From assembly GCF_007830265.1 (NCBI RefSeq), contig NZ_VLKE01000001.1:4898001-4962000 (forward strand): 64,000 nucleotides of DNA. The letters run 5' to 3'. The notes below the pieces were generated by a model, which saw nothing but the letters and a program-made list of their open reading frames with translations, made no database searches and was not told where the DNA came from. Shown piece after piece: positions 7,466-15,473 of this stretch. How positions within the stretch are numbered: position 1 is the first letter of the stretch; each line of letters starts with the position of its first letter. A program made the translations under genes and the position numbers. The DNA comes from Micromonospora olivasterospora. GTDB taxonomy: Bacteria; Actinomycetota; Actinomycetes; Mycobacteriales; Micromonosporaceae.

Positions 7466-8913
7466 TTGCCGGATCATTCTGCCCTGTCCCGCACTGTGGC
7501 CGCCATCACCCGCACTGTCCGGGTCGCGGCGGGAGTGTTCGCCCCGGGCCATCTCGGGGAACTCACCTCGATCGTGCCCTTTGAACTCGTCGATGCGGTG
7601 CTGGCCGAGACCGGTACGGTGCAGGCAAGACTACGGAACCTGCCGTCCCGGGTCGGGGTGTACTTCGTGCTGGCGATGTGCCTGTTCCCGGAGGTCGGCT
7701 ACCGGCGGGTCTGGGCCAAGATGATCGCCGGGCTGGTGGGGCTGGTCGTGGTCGTCCCATCGGGTAAAGGGCTACGTGACCTGCGCCGCCGCGTCGGTCC
7801 CGCTCCGGTGAAGGCCCTCTTCGAGGTCCTCGCCGGGCCTCTCGCGCAGCCACACACTCCCGGGGTGCGGTTCGGCCGCTATCGCACGGTGTCCTTCGAC
7901 GGTTGTACCTCCCAACGCACCGCCGACACCGCCCGCAACCGTGCCTGGCTCGGCAAACGCACCGGAAACGGCTACCCGGCGGTGGAGTTGATGACGCTGG
8001 TCGAGACCGGCACCCGCGGCATGCTCGGTGCGGTGTTCGGACCGACCGCCGAGGGCGAGACCAGCTACGCCAGCAAACTGCTGCATCTGCTGGATGCCGG
8101 CATGCTCGTGCTGTGGGACAAGGGCTTCGACTCCAACATGTTCCTGACCGCGGTCGCCGGCACCGGCGCCCAATTCCTGGGCCGGCTGCGCGGCAACCGC
8201 CGCCTGCCGGTCCTGGCCCGCCTCGACGACGGCTCATACCTGAGCGTCCTCAACCACGTCCCCGTCCGGGTCATCGACGCCACCGTCACCGTCACCTGCG
8301 CCGACGCCACCACCTACACCGGCGTCTACCGCCTCGTCACCTCCCTGCGCGACCCCCGCCGGCACCCGGCCACCGCCTGGTCGAGCTCTATCACCAGCGC
8401 TGGGAACACGAATCGGCGTACTACGCCCTGCGCCACACCATCCTGCACGGACGAATCCTGCGCTCCGGCGACCCGACCGGCATCCAGCAGGAACTGTGGG
8501 CACTGCTGACCGTCTACCAGGCGCTGCGCACCGCGATGGTCCACGCCACCGAAACCCGGCCCGGGACCGACCCCGACCGGGCCAGCTTCACCATCGCCCT
8601 GCACACCGCCCGGGAACAACTCACCAACGCCGCCGACGTCCTGCCCGAGAACACCGACCTCACCGGCGCTATCGGCCGCGCCGTCCTCGCTGAACTCCTC
8701 CCACCACGCCGAGCACGCACCAGCACCCGCCGCGTCAAATCACCACTGTCCCGCTACGCCAAACACCCACCCGGCAGACCCACCACCAACCAGAAGATCA
8801 CCAACCTCGCCATCACCATCCACGACGACACCACCGAACCACTCCCACCACCCACACCATCCCCACCCCGCAAACCCCGCAAACCCCGCTTGACAGCAGC
8901 CGCAACGCCCTAA
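7466..8913 (+). pseudogene. IS4-family transposase, frameshifted
   Basis: Translation starts at TTG 7466 (MPDHSALSRTVAA). The protein has an N-terminal PGHLGELTSIVPFELVDAVL domain, DDE-type active-site strands (SFDGCTS, then VLWDKGFDSN), and a YREK-like motif YHQRWEHE. The two parts lie in different frames: the first frame goes wrong after HPATA and the second resumes with LVELYHQRW. A minus-one shift at about 8377 restores a single 480-residue protein like the intact copy at 11192. The stop TAA (8911-8913) lies in the target duplication of the nested ISAzo13 element. It is either a real mutation or a missing base in the assembly. Confidence 0.85.
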
Positions 8914-10663
8914 GGGTCTGCCGAGAAATAAGTAGAGGTTTTCCTGTCCGGCCGTGTTGGATGTGGTATGGCCGTGACGGTGGAAACCGAACAAATGCTG
9001 GCGGCGAAGTTCGAAGCGATCTTTCCGCATCTGGATGAGCGGCAGCGTCGCCTGCTGATGGGCGCTGAGGCGCGGGCGTTGGGGCACGGCGGGATCCGGG
9101 CGGTGGCCCGGGCTGCCGGGGTCGCCGAGAACACGGTCTCTCGCGGCGTGTCCGACTTGGACGCGGGCGATCCCCCTTTGGGTAGGGCACGCCGCCTGGG
9201 CGGAGGCCGCAGAAGCCTGTCCGAGACGGATCCGCGGTTGCGCCCGGCGTTGCTGGCTCTGGTCGAGCCGGACGAGCGGGGCGATCCGATGTCGCCTCTG
9301 CGGTGGACGACCAAGTCGACCCGCACCCTCGCCGCGGAGTTGACCCGTCAGGGCCACCCGGTGGGCGCCGACACCGTGGCCGACCTGCTGCGGTCCGACG
9401 GGTTCAGCCTGCAGGCCAACGCCAAGACCATCGAGGGTAAGCAGCATCCGGACCGCGACGCGCAGTTCCGCTACATCAACGACCAGGTCAGAGACCATCA
9501 GGACACCGGTGACCCGGTCGTCAGCGTGGACACCAAGAAGAAGGAACTGGTCGGCCCGTTCGCCAACGCCGGCCGCCAGTGGCGGCCGGCCGGTGAACCG
9601 GTCGCTACCCGCACTCACGACTTCCCCGACAGCGAGCTGGGCAAGGCGGTGCCTTACGGCATCTACGACCTGGCCGCCAACACCGGCTGGGTCAACGTCG
9701 GCACCGACCACGACACCGCCGCGTTCGCCGTGGAGTCGATCCGCCGTTGGTGGAACAGCATCGGCTCCAGCGACTATCCGCACGCCAGGCGGCTGCTGAT
9801 CACCGCGGACGCGGGTGGCTCCAACGGCTACCGCACCCGCGCCTGGAAAGCGGAACTGGCCGCCCTCGCCGTGCAGACAGGGCTGGACATCACCGTGTGC
9901 CACTTCCCACCCGGCACCTCAAAGTGGAACAAGGTCGAACACCGGCTGTTCTCCCACATCACCATGAACTGGCGGGGCCGGCCGCTGACCAGCCATGACG
10001 TGATCGTGCAGAGCATCGCCGCCACCACGACCCGCACCGGCCTACGCGTACACGCCGCCCTCGACACCAACACCTACGACACCGGCGTACGCCTCAGCGA
10101 CCGACAACACGACGCGCTACCGCTGAGCCGCCACGACTGGCACGGTGAGTGGAACTACACCCTGCACCCCGAGGAATACGAACAGGTCAACAACGCCCCC
10201 GACCCGTTCGACCAGCCCAGCCCCGACCTGGCCTGGCTAGCGCATCCGGCCCTGACCGGACTACCCCCCGACGAGTGGGACGCACTGATCACCACCCTGA
10301 TGACACTGCACGACCAGCAGCGGGAAACACGCCTGAACAAGCGACGCGGTCACCGTCCCCGACTGACCGCGCCCGGCACCGGCCGCCGCCCCGTCCTCAC
10401 CCTCGCCGACCGGCTCATCGCCGCCATCCTGCACCACCGACTCGCCCTGTCCCAGGTCGCCGTCGCCGCCCTGTTCAGCGTCCGACCCGAAACAATCAAC
10501 AGGCGGATACGCGAGACCCGGCAACTCCTGCAACAGGCGGGACACAGCATCCAACCCGGCCCACAGCGACTCGCCACCCTAAACGACCTCTACACCCTCG
10601 CCACCACAGAAGGCATCACCACCCCGCCAGAGCCCAAAGCCGCGTGTTGATGATCTGCAGCCC
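8914..10663 (+). mobile_element. ISAzo13-type insertion sequence nested in the IS4 right end
   Basis: The left boundary GGGTCTGCCGA and the right boundary, whose complement reads GGGCTGCAGA, form short imperfect inverted repeats. CTAA occurs immediately outside both ends (8910-8913 and 10664-10667), consistent with a short target duplication; by sequence alone it could be 4 to 6 bp. Removing the insert restores the right inverted repeat of the IS4 element. The single transposase gene is intact. Confidence 0.75.
8968..10650 (+). CDS. ISAzo13-family transposase
   Basis: This intact 560-residue protein has an N-terminal helix-turn-helix (GGIRAVARAAGVAENTVSRG). A DDE core follows, with VVSVDTKKKELVGPFANAG (first aspartate near residue 188), LLITADAGGSNGYRTRAWK (second, near residue 288) and GTSKWNKVEHRLFSHI (glutamate near residue 328). 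This arrangement is typical of the ISAzo13 family. The C-terminal extension contains a further HTH-like segment LSQVAVAALFSVRPETINRR. Because it is unbroken and its host element keeps matching ends, the insertion is probably recent. Confidence 0.92.
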   Translation: MAVTVETEQMLAAKFEAIFPHLDERQRRLLMGAEARALGHGGIRAVARAAGVAENTVSRGVSDLDAGDPPLGRARRLGGGRRSLSETDPRLRPALLALVEPDERGDPMSPLRWTTKSTRTLAAELTRQGHPVGADTVADLLRSDGFSLQANAKTIEGKQHPDRDAQFRYINDQVRDHQDTGDPVVSVDTKKKELVGPFANAGRQWRPAGEPVATRTHDFPDSELGKAVPYGIYDLAANTGWVNVGTDHDTAAFAVESIRRWWNSIGSSDYPHARRLLITADAGGSNGYRTRAWKAELAALAVQTGLDITVCHFPPGTSKWNKVEHRLFSHITMNWRGRPLTSHDVIVQSIAATTTRTGLRVHAALDTNTYDTGVRLSDRQHDALPLSRHDWHGEWNYTLHPEEYEQVNNAPDPFDQPSPDLAWLAHPALTGLPPDEWDALITTLMTLHDQQRETRLNKRRGHRPRLTAPGTGRRPVLTLADRLIAAILHHRLALSQVAVAALFSVRPETINRRIRETRQLLQQAGHSIQPGPQRLATLNDLYTLATTEGITTPPEPKAAC

Positions 10664-10684
10664 CTAACTACCCGGCCTTGGGCC

Positions 10685-10770
10685 AAGGCCCCAGCGCGGC
10701 GTTCCCCGGCCGCCGGGCACGGTGATGGCGAAGGCCCCCAGCGCGGCGTTCCCCGGCCGCCGGGCGCGGT
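10685..10770. repeat. Two direct copies of a ~42-bp GC-rich unit
   Basis: The unit beginning AAGGCCCCAGCGCGGCGTTC and ending CGGTGAT occurs at 10685-10726 and again from 10731, with one extra C and one A/G difference. The first copy starts inside the right target duplication of the IS4 element, so the duplication pre-dates or adjoins the insertion. No gene is seen here. Confidence 0.7.
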
Positions 10771-10827
10771 GATCAAGAGCTTTGCGTCAGAGTCGATCTC
10801 TGATCTGACACAAAGCTCTTGATCACC
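10768..10827. repeat. Dispersed palindromic repeat, family B, copy 1
   Basis: GGTGATCAAGAGCTTTGCGT and its near-complement (10804-10826) enclose a 12-base centre. The same arms recur at 14417-14470 and 35102-35155. The copy lies between two mobile elements. The stretch from here to 10918 contains nothing else I can name. Confidence 0.78.
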
Positions 10828-11049
10828 GGTTGGAGTGGTCGGCACCGCCTACCCCACCGGCACGGGCCGTTGTCACCAGTTCCAGATGGTCGGTTCGCCG
10901 AGCTGGCCAGGGCCCCGGCAAGGTGGCGGTATGACCGTTGTGGGCGTTTGGGTGCGGACGCTCCGGATCATGGTGGTATAGAGACGGGCGTGGCCTTTCG
11001 ATGATCATCCAGGTGTCGAGTCTGGGAAGATCAAAGAGGACCACGCCCG

Positions 11050-11075
11050 TTGAGATCATCATCGCTGATTGACGT
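11050..11075 (+). pseudogene. First codons of the ISAs1 transposase, severed by IS4
   Basis: TTG at 11050 starts the peptide MRSSSLIDV. The next codon would be completed at 12623, beyond the inserted IS4-type element, giving ...LIDVLAVHADRLDE in one frame. This short piece is the 5' exon-like stub of the transposase gene at 12613-13784. The upstream ACCACGCCCG contains no strong ribosome site. Confidence 0.65.
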
Positions 11076-12612
11076 CAACGCCGTTGCGTTTGGCGATCGG
11101 CGGATGAGTCAAGGGGGACTTTGAAGACGCGAACGGGACTTCTGATAGATCAACTTGTGTCGAGCAAGAAGATCATGCCTCAGGAGTCCCGTTGCAGGAG
11201 AAGTCTGTCATCACCCGGTCGATCGAGGTAGCCGGGGGTGTGCACGCGCCCGGACATCTGGGCGAGTTGACCCAGATCATCGACTTCGACCTGGTCGACG
11301 CGGTGCTGGAAGAAACCGGGACACGCGAGAAGCGGCTGCGGCTGCTGCCGTCTCGGGTCGTGGTGTACTTCGTCCTCGCACTCGCCCTGCTCGACCGCTG
11401 TTCCTACCGAGCGACGTGGGGGAAGCTGACCGCGGCCCTGGCCGGCTTGTGCCTGACGCGGCCGAGTATCTCCTCACTGTCACGCGCTCGCCGCCGGGTC
11501 GGAGTAGCGCCGCTACGGCGCCTGTTCGAGACCCTGGCCGGTGCCGTCGGTCTGCTCGGCCAGCCCGGCGTGTTCTACCGGGGCCTGCGTACCGTGGCCA
11601 TCGACGGCACCCACCTGCACGTGCCCGACGAGGAACGGGTCACCTGGCGCTACCCCAAACGCGTAGGAGACAAGCTGGAGTTCGGCTACCCGCTGCTACG
11701 GCTGCTCGTGGTGATCGAGTGTGGGACCCGCGCCCTGCTCGCCGCGGCCTTCGGCCCCGAAACAGAAGGCGAACTGGCTTACGCGCGGCGGCTTCTGGGC
11801 GTCCTGGACCGCACGATGCTGCTGCTGGCCGACGCCGGCTTCGACGCCGCGGAATTCCTGCGCGACGTCGGCGCCACCGGCGCGCAGTTCCTGGTCCGCT
11901 CATCCGCCCGCCGCTGCCCGACCATCCAGCGTCGCCTACCCGACGGCTCCTACCTGGCCCGCATCGGCTACGGCAGCCTACCCGCTCTCATCCTGGTGCG
12001 GGTCATCGAAGCGCAGGTCACCGTCACACTGGCCGACGGCAGCCTGCGGCGCGAGCAGTGGCGGCTGATCACCAGCCTGACAGACCACACCCGCTACCCC
12101 GCCCACGAACTCGTGGACCTCTACCACGAACGCTGGCAGGCCGAAACCACGTATTTCTCGATCAAAGCGACCATGCTCGACGGCCGCGTCCTGCGCTCCC
12201 GCAGCATCCCCGGGATCGAGCAGGAGGTGTACGCCCTGCTCACCGCCTACCAGGCCCTCATCCGCGCGGCAGCAGACGCCACCTGCACCCAGCCCGGCCT
12301 GGACATGGACCGGATCAGCTTCACCATCCTCATCGACGCCGCCGCCGACACGATCACCACCGCCAGCGGAATCCTTCCCGGCAGCTCAACCGACCTCCTC
12401 GGCACGATAGGCCACGCCGCGCTGGCCGACCTCCTACCCGCCTGGCGCCGCCCTCGAATCAAGGCCCGCTCCCGCAAGAACCCGACCAGCAAGTACAGCC
12501 CGAACGCCGGACAGCACCCCGCAACCACGCAGACCTACACCTTCCACGCCGACATCACAATCTTCGAAAAGGGGCTTGCCTCCCGCTCACGGCGCTAAAC
12601 GCAACGGTGTTG
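11076..12612 (+). mobile_element. Intact IS4-type insertion sequence (1537 bp)
   Basis: The ends are imperfect inverted repeats, CAACGCCGTTGCGTTTGGCG on the left and CAACACCGTTGCGTTTAGCG as the complement of the right. They are flanked by the exact 10-bp duplication TGATTGACGT (11066-11075 and 12613-12622). The element contains one intact transposase gene and has inserted into the ninth codon of an ISAs1-type transposase. It is related to, but clearly different from, the IS4-type element at 7341. Confidence 0.9.
11192..12598 (+). CDS. IS4-family transposase (intact)
   Basis: The 468-residue protein starts at TTG 11192 (MQEKSVITRSIEVAG). It has the IS4 order: an N-terminal PGHLGELTQIIDFDLVDAVL region, TVAIDGTHLHVPDEE with the first catalytic aspartate near residue 141, LLLADAGFDAAEFL with the second near residue 213, and the YREK-type motif VDLYHERWQAETTYFSIK near residue 308. 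The C-terminus is basic and ends inside the right end of the element. It is the intact counterpart of the frameshifted copy at 7466, so it could in principle mobilise elements with its own ends; the inverted repeats of the two copies differ. Confidence 0.93.
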   Translation: MQEKSVITRSIEVAGGVHAPGHLGELTQIIDFDLVDAVLEETGTREKRLRLLPSRVVVYFVLALALLDRCSYRATWGKLTAALAGLCLTRPSISSLSRARRRVGVAPLRRLFETLAGAVGLLGQPGVFYRGLRTVAIDGTHLHVPDEERVTWRYPKRVGDKLEFGYPLLRLLVVIECGTRALLAAAFGPETEGELAYARRLLGVLDRTMLLLADAGFDAAEFLRDVGATGAQFLVRSSARRCPTIQRRLPDGSYLARIGYGSLPALILVRVIEAQVTVTLADGSLRREQWRLITSLTDHTRYPAHELVDLYHERWQAETTYFSIKATMLDGRVLRSRSIPGIEQEVYALLTAYQALIRAAADATCTQPGLDMDRISFTILIDAAADTITTASGILPGSSTDLLGTIGHAALADLLPAWRRPRIKARSRKNPTSKYSPNAGQHPATTQTYTFHADITIFEKGLASRSRR

Positions 12613-13784
12613 TGATTGACGTGTTGGCCGTGCACGCGGACCGCCTGGACGAGTCGTTGCCGGCGCAGCGCCGGTCGAGCCTGGTCGCGGCGTTGAGTGC
12701 GGTGCCGGACCGGCGAGATCCCCGCGGTGTCGTCCATGCGTTGCCTGGGGTCCTGGCCACGGCGGTCGCGGCGGTGCTGACCGGTGCCCGTTCCGCAGCG
12801 GCGGTCGCGGAGTGGGCCGCTGACGCGCCGCAGCAGGTCCTTGCTGAACTGGGCGTGTTCCGGGATCCGTTCACCGGGCTGTATCGGGCTCCGGACGAGT
12901 CCACGTTCCGGCGGGTCCTGGCCGGTGTCGATGCTGACGCCCTGGACGACACGGTCGGCCGGTGGGTCCTCGCGTGCCGGCCGGCGGCGGACACCGAGCG
13001 GCGGGTGTACAGCGTGGACGGCAAGACCTTGCGAGGCAGCGGCCCGGCCGGCGCCCAGGTGCATCTGCTCGCGGTGCTGGACCAGCACACCGGGACGGTC
13101 CTGGGTCAGGTCGACGTCGACGGCAAGACAAACGAGTTGACCCGCTTCCGGCCGCTGCTGGGCCCGCTTGACCTGACCGCGGTGGTCATCACCGCCGACG
13201 CCATGCACACCCAACGCGAGCATGCCCGCTGGCTGATCGACGACAAGAAGGCCGCCTACGTCTTCACCGTGAAGAAGAACCAGCCGCGCCTGTATCGCCA
13301 GCTCAAGACCCTGCCCTGGGCGAAGGTCCCGATCCAGGACGAGACCAGCACCCGCGGGCACGGTCGCTACGACATCCGCCGCCTGCAGGCAGTCACCTGC
13401 ACCGGGCCACTCGCCCTGGACTTCCCGCACGCCACCCAAGCACTACGGATCCGTCGCCGACGACTGAGCCTGACCACCGGCCGCTGGTCCACCGTCACCG
13501 TCTACGCGATCACCAACCTGAGCGCCGCCCAGGCCGGTCCCGCCGACCTAGCCGACTGGCTGCGTGGGCACTGGGCCATCGAAACTCTGCACCACATCCG
13601 CGACACCACCTACGCCGAGGACGCCAGCCGCCTGCGCACCGGCAACTCACCCCGCGTCATGGCCACTTTGCGCAACACCGCGATCAGTCTGCTCCGACTG
13701 GCTGGCGTCACCGCCATCGCCGCAGCCCTACGCCACAACAGCCGAAACCCGCACCGGCCACTCCAACTACTCGGGATCACCTGA
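12613..13784 (+). pseudogene. ISAs1-family transposase, 5' end displaced by IS4 insertion
   Basis: The body is complete from its ninth codon: VLAVHADRLDESLPAQRR, the N-terminal PDRRDPRGVVHALPGVLA domain, YSVDGKTLRGSG (first aspartate), VITADAMHTQ (second), and the C-terminal HWAIETLHHIRDTTYAEDAS with the expected glutamate. This is the H-repeat-like ISAs1 family. The true start codon is now 1.56 kb upstream at 11050. A GTG at 12621 inside the target duplication could still start an almost full-length protein, so activity is not excluded. Confidence 0.85.
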
Positions 13785-13797
13785 AACGGTCATATAG

Positions 13798-14319
13798 CTA
13801 CCTTGCCCGAGCCCTGCCGAGCTGGCCGAGGGTGGGGCCGAGGCTCGGCGTGGCCTCGGTCCGCAGGATCCGGCCGTCCCTGTCGAGGACGTTCAGCTTG
13901 GTGACCTGACGGGGATCCACGCGCACCCCGCTCACCCCGGCCTCCAGGCTTCCACTGGCGATCGCCCGTCCCTTACCGTCGAGCAACTCGGCGCGGGCCG
14001 CCGACTCCGGCCCGAGGACCAGCACCCCGCGTGTCTCGCCTGGCACGGAGACGGCTACCAGGTGGGGGCGCCCCGATGGCGGTCTGGTGGTTGACCGATG
14101 TCCGGGGACCGTCTGCCGCGGTGGATCGGGAGAGGCGTCGGTCGCGAGTAATGCGGCGCAGCCGCGTCGGGCGAGCAGGAGTTCACCAGGACGGCCACCG
14201 GCGTGCCGTGACCCGGTCAGCAGGTACGTCGTCCGCAGTAGATCCCCGTAGCGGAGCTCGACGAACTCGCGGAAGCCGTCATCCGTCACGTACACCCTCC
14301 AGCCCCGTCTGGGCATCAA
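13798..14319 (-). pseudogene. Deletion scar: SigE-family sigma factor N-terminus joined to the tail of another protein
   Basis: The minus-strand frame begins with residues 9-40, VTDDGFREFVELRYGDLLRT followed by TYLLTGSRH. This is the typical start of actinobacterial SigE-family ECF sigma factors, where the next residues should be AAEDLVQ. It then runs into unrelated sequence. From about residue 85 on (PHLVAVSVPGETRGVLVLGP and onward) it reads as the coherent C-terminal part of a different, probably secreted or membrane, protein ending GPTLGQLG. Sigma regions 2.3 to 4 are missing. The best reading is an internal deletion fusing two neighbouring genes. The right inverted repeat of the ISAs1 element abuts its 3' end. 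Confidence 0.6.
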
Positions 14320-14416
14320 TCGACGAGAGGATTGACCCTGGGCGGGCGGAAGGGTTGACCGACGGCGGAAACGACCGGCGGGTCGGTGCGCGGCAGGGGC
14401 CGGCCGGTGCTGAGGC

Positions 14417-14470
14417 GATCAAGAGCTTTGCGTCAGATCGGAGATCGACTCCGACGCAAAGCTCTTGATC
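14417..14470. repeat. Dispersed palindromic repeat, family B, copy 2
   Basis: GATCAAGAGCTTTGCGTC and its perfect complement (14453-14470) enclose 18 bases that contain a smaller palindrome, GATCGGAGATC. It is followed to about 14535 by GGGTCGG/GGCGC-rich tandem sequence. It lies between the divergent sigma scar and the DUF2975 gene. Confidence 0.8.
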
Positions 14471-14647
14471 ACGGGTCGGGGTCGGCGCGCCGGCGCGGGT
14501 CGGGGTCGGCGCCCCGGCGCGGGGCGGGGTCGGTCCTCTCTGGACCGCTGGTTCATGGAACGGTGAGTGCCTCCGGCCGGCGGGCCGGCCCCGCGGAAGA
14601 TCGGTGAACCGATTGACATTCGATAGGTGCCAAGCGATAGTCGATAC

Positions 14648-15127
14648 ATGGTCGCAGAGCATCGGGCGGTTGCGCCGCTCAGGGTCTTTCTCGTGTTGCT
14701 GTTCGGGGTCCTGGTCGTGTTCCAGACCTTCTCGCTCCCCGGGCAGTTCGCGCACATGGCGAAGGAGTCTCCGGACCTCGCGTACCTGAGGTGGCCGGCG
14801 ACCGCCGTCTCCGTGTTCTTCGTCCTGTGCGTCCAGGCGGTGATCGTGTGCACCTGGAAGCTGCTCACCCTGGTCAAGGACGACCGCATCTTCACCCAGG
14901 CGTCCCTGGGATGGGTGGACGCGATCGTGTGGGCCGTCGCCGCCGCGTGGGTGGTCCTCCTGGGCGTGTTTCTGTACGTCGGCTTCCACGCGGACGACCC
15001 CGGGCTGCCGCTCCTGCTGTTCCTGATGTTGGTCGGTGTCGCTGTGCTGGGGCTGTTGATGGTGGTGATGCGGGCGCTGCTGCGGCAGGCCACCACGCTG
15101 CGCACCGACATGGAAGCGGTGATCTGA
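14648..15127 (+). CDS. DUF2975 membrane protein
   Basis: The start is the ATG at 14648; an in-frame GTG at 14627 would add seven residues. The 159-residue protein has four hydrophobic segments, near residues 12-28, 50-72, 95-115 and 122-142. The loop TWKLLTLVKDDRIFTQASLG between the second and third is diagnostic of DUF2975. Members are regularly paired with a small XRE regulator (as YoaS/YozG in Bacillus). Here the stop shares one base with the XRE start, so the two are translated together. Molecular function is unknown. Confidence 0.88.
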   Translation: MVAEHRAVAPLRVFLVLLFGVLVVFQTFSLPGQFAHMAKESPDLAYLRWPATAVSVFFVLCVQAVIVCTWKLLTLVKDDRIFTQASLGWVDAIVWAVAAAWVVLLGVFLYVGFHADDPGLPLLLFLMLVGVAVLGLLMVVMRALLRQATTLRTDMEAVI

Positions 15128-15360
15128 TGCCCATCGTCGTCCGCATCGACGTCGAGCTGGCCAAACGCAAGATGAGCGTCGGCGAGTTCGCCGAGCGGGT
15201 CGGGCTGACGCCCGCGAACGTCGCGGTGCTGAAGAACGGTCGCGCCAAGGCCGTCCGCTTCAGCACGCTGGAGGCCATGTGCCGGGTGCTCGACTGCCAG
15301 CCCGGTGACCTGCTCGAGTGGGTCGAAGGCGAACCTCGCGGTGAGGAGAAACCCGAATGA
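15127..15360 (+). CDS. Small XRE (Cro/CI-type) regulator, partner of DUF2975
   Basis: The 77-residue protein is essentially one helix-turn-helix domain. MSVGEFAERVGLTPANVAVL forms the first helices, KNGRAKAVRFSTLEAMCRVL the recognition part, and DCQPGDLLEW the final turn that defines the YozG-like subgroup. It starts at the base where the DUF2975 gene stops and ends in ATGA, shared with a following small ORF. It probably represses its own operon. Confidence 0.92.
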   Translation: MPIVVRIDVELAKRKMSVGEFAERVGLTPANVAVLKNGRAKAVRFSTLEAMCRVLDCQPGDLLEWVEGEPRGEEKPE

Positions 15361-15473
15361 CGTACCTGCTCGCCGCCGCTTCCGAACTCTCCCGGCGGCA
15401 GCGTGGGCACCACGTGCGACGCGCCGGGTCCGCCCTGCGTAAGGAGTTGATCCGTCATGCGTCATCCGACTGA
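15357..15473 (+). CDS. Possible 38-residue coupled small ORF
   Basis: An ATG overlapping the XRE stop (ATGA) opens a 38-residue frame. It begins MTYLLAAASELSRRQRGHHV, has a basic second half, and ends 17 bases inside the next gene. There is no recognisable domain. The position, with overlaps at both ends in an operon of overlapping genes, argues for translation, but it could also be a chance frame bridging two genes. GGAG at 15443-15446 inside it is the ribosome site for the next gene. Confidence 0.35.
   Translation: MTYLLAAASELSRRQRGHHVRRAGSALRKELIRHASSD

Larger units (their letters stand above)
7341..10680 (+). mobile_element. IS4-type element carrying a nested ISAzo13-type element
   Basis: The ends are perfect inverted repeats, CAAGGCCGGGTAGTTAGG at 7341-7358 and its complement at 10663-10680. 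They are flanked by an exact 10-bp target duplication GGCCAAGGCC (7331-7340 and 10681-10690). The transposase gene is frameshifted. An ISAzo13-type element interrupts the sequence just inside the right inverted repeat, so the IS4 element is about 1.59 kb without the insert. The first bases, CAAGGCCG, resemble those of the second IS4 element in this island (CAACGCCG), and both give 10-bp duplications, which supports the end placement. Confidence 0.88.
10919..13806 (+). mobile_element. ISAs1-type element interrupted by an IS4-type element
   Basis: Imperfect inverted repeats mark the ends. CAAGGTGGCGGTATGACCGTT starts at about 10919 on the left; the complement of the right end reads CAAGGTAGCTATATGACCGT (about 13787-13806). 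About 17 of 21 positions agree. Joining 11075 to 12623 (removing the inner element and one target copy) restores an uninterrupted leader and TTG-started transposase frame. No clear target duplication of the outer element is visible, although CCGAGCTGGCC occurs on both flanks. The left 130 bases also contain an internal inverted repeat, GACGGGCGTGG/CCACGCCCGTT. Confidence 0.72.

Noticed and set aside
8340..8420. Programmed frameshift in the IS4 transposase
   Set aside because: The site has no slippery heptamer, the intact IS4-type copy at 11192 needs none, and the same sense of shift occurs in unrelated genes.
10900..13830. Target duplication of the ISAs1-type element
   Set aside because: Sequences directly outside the inverted repeats do not match. 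CCGAGCTGGCC occurs on both flanks but not at the junctions, so I do not call a duplication.
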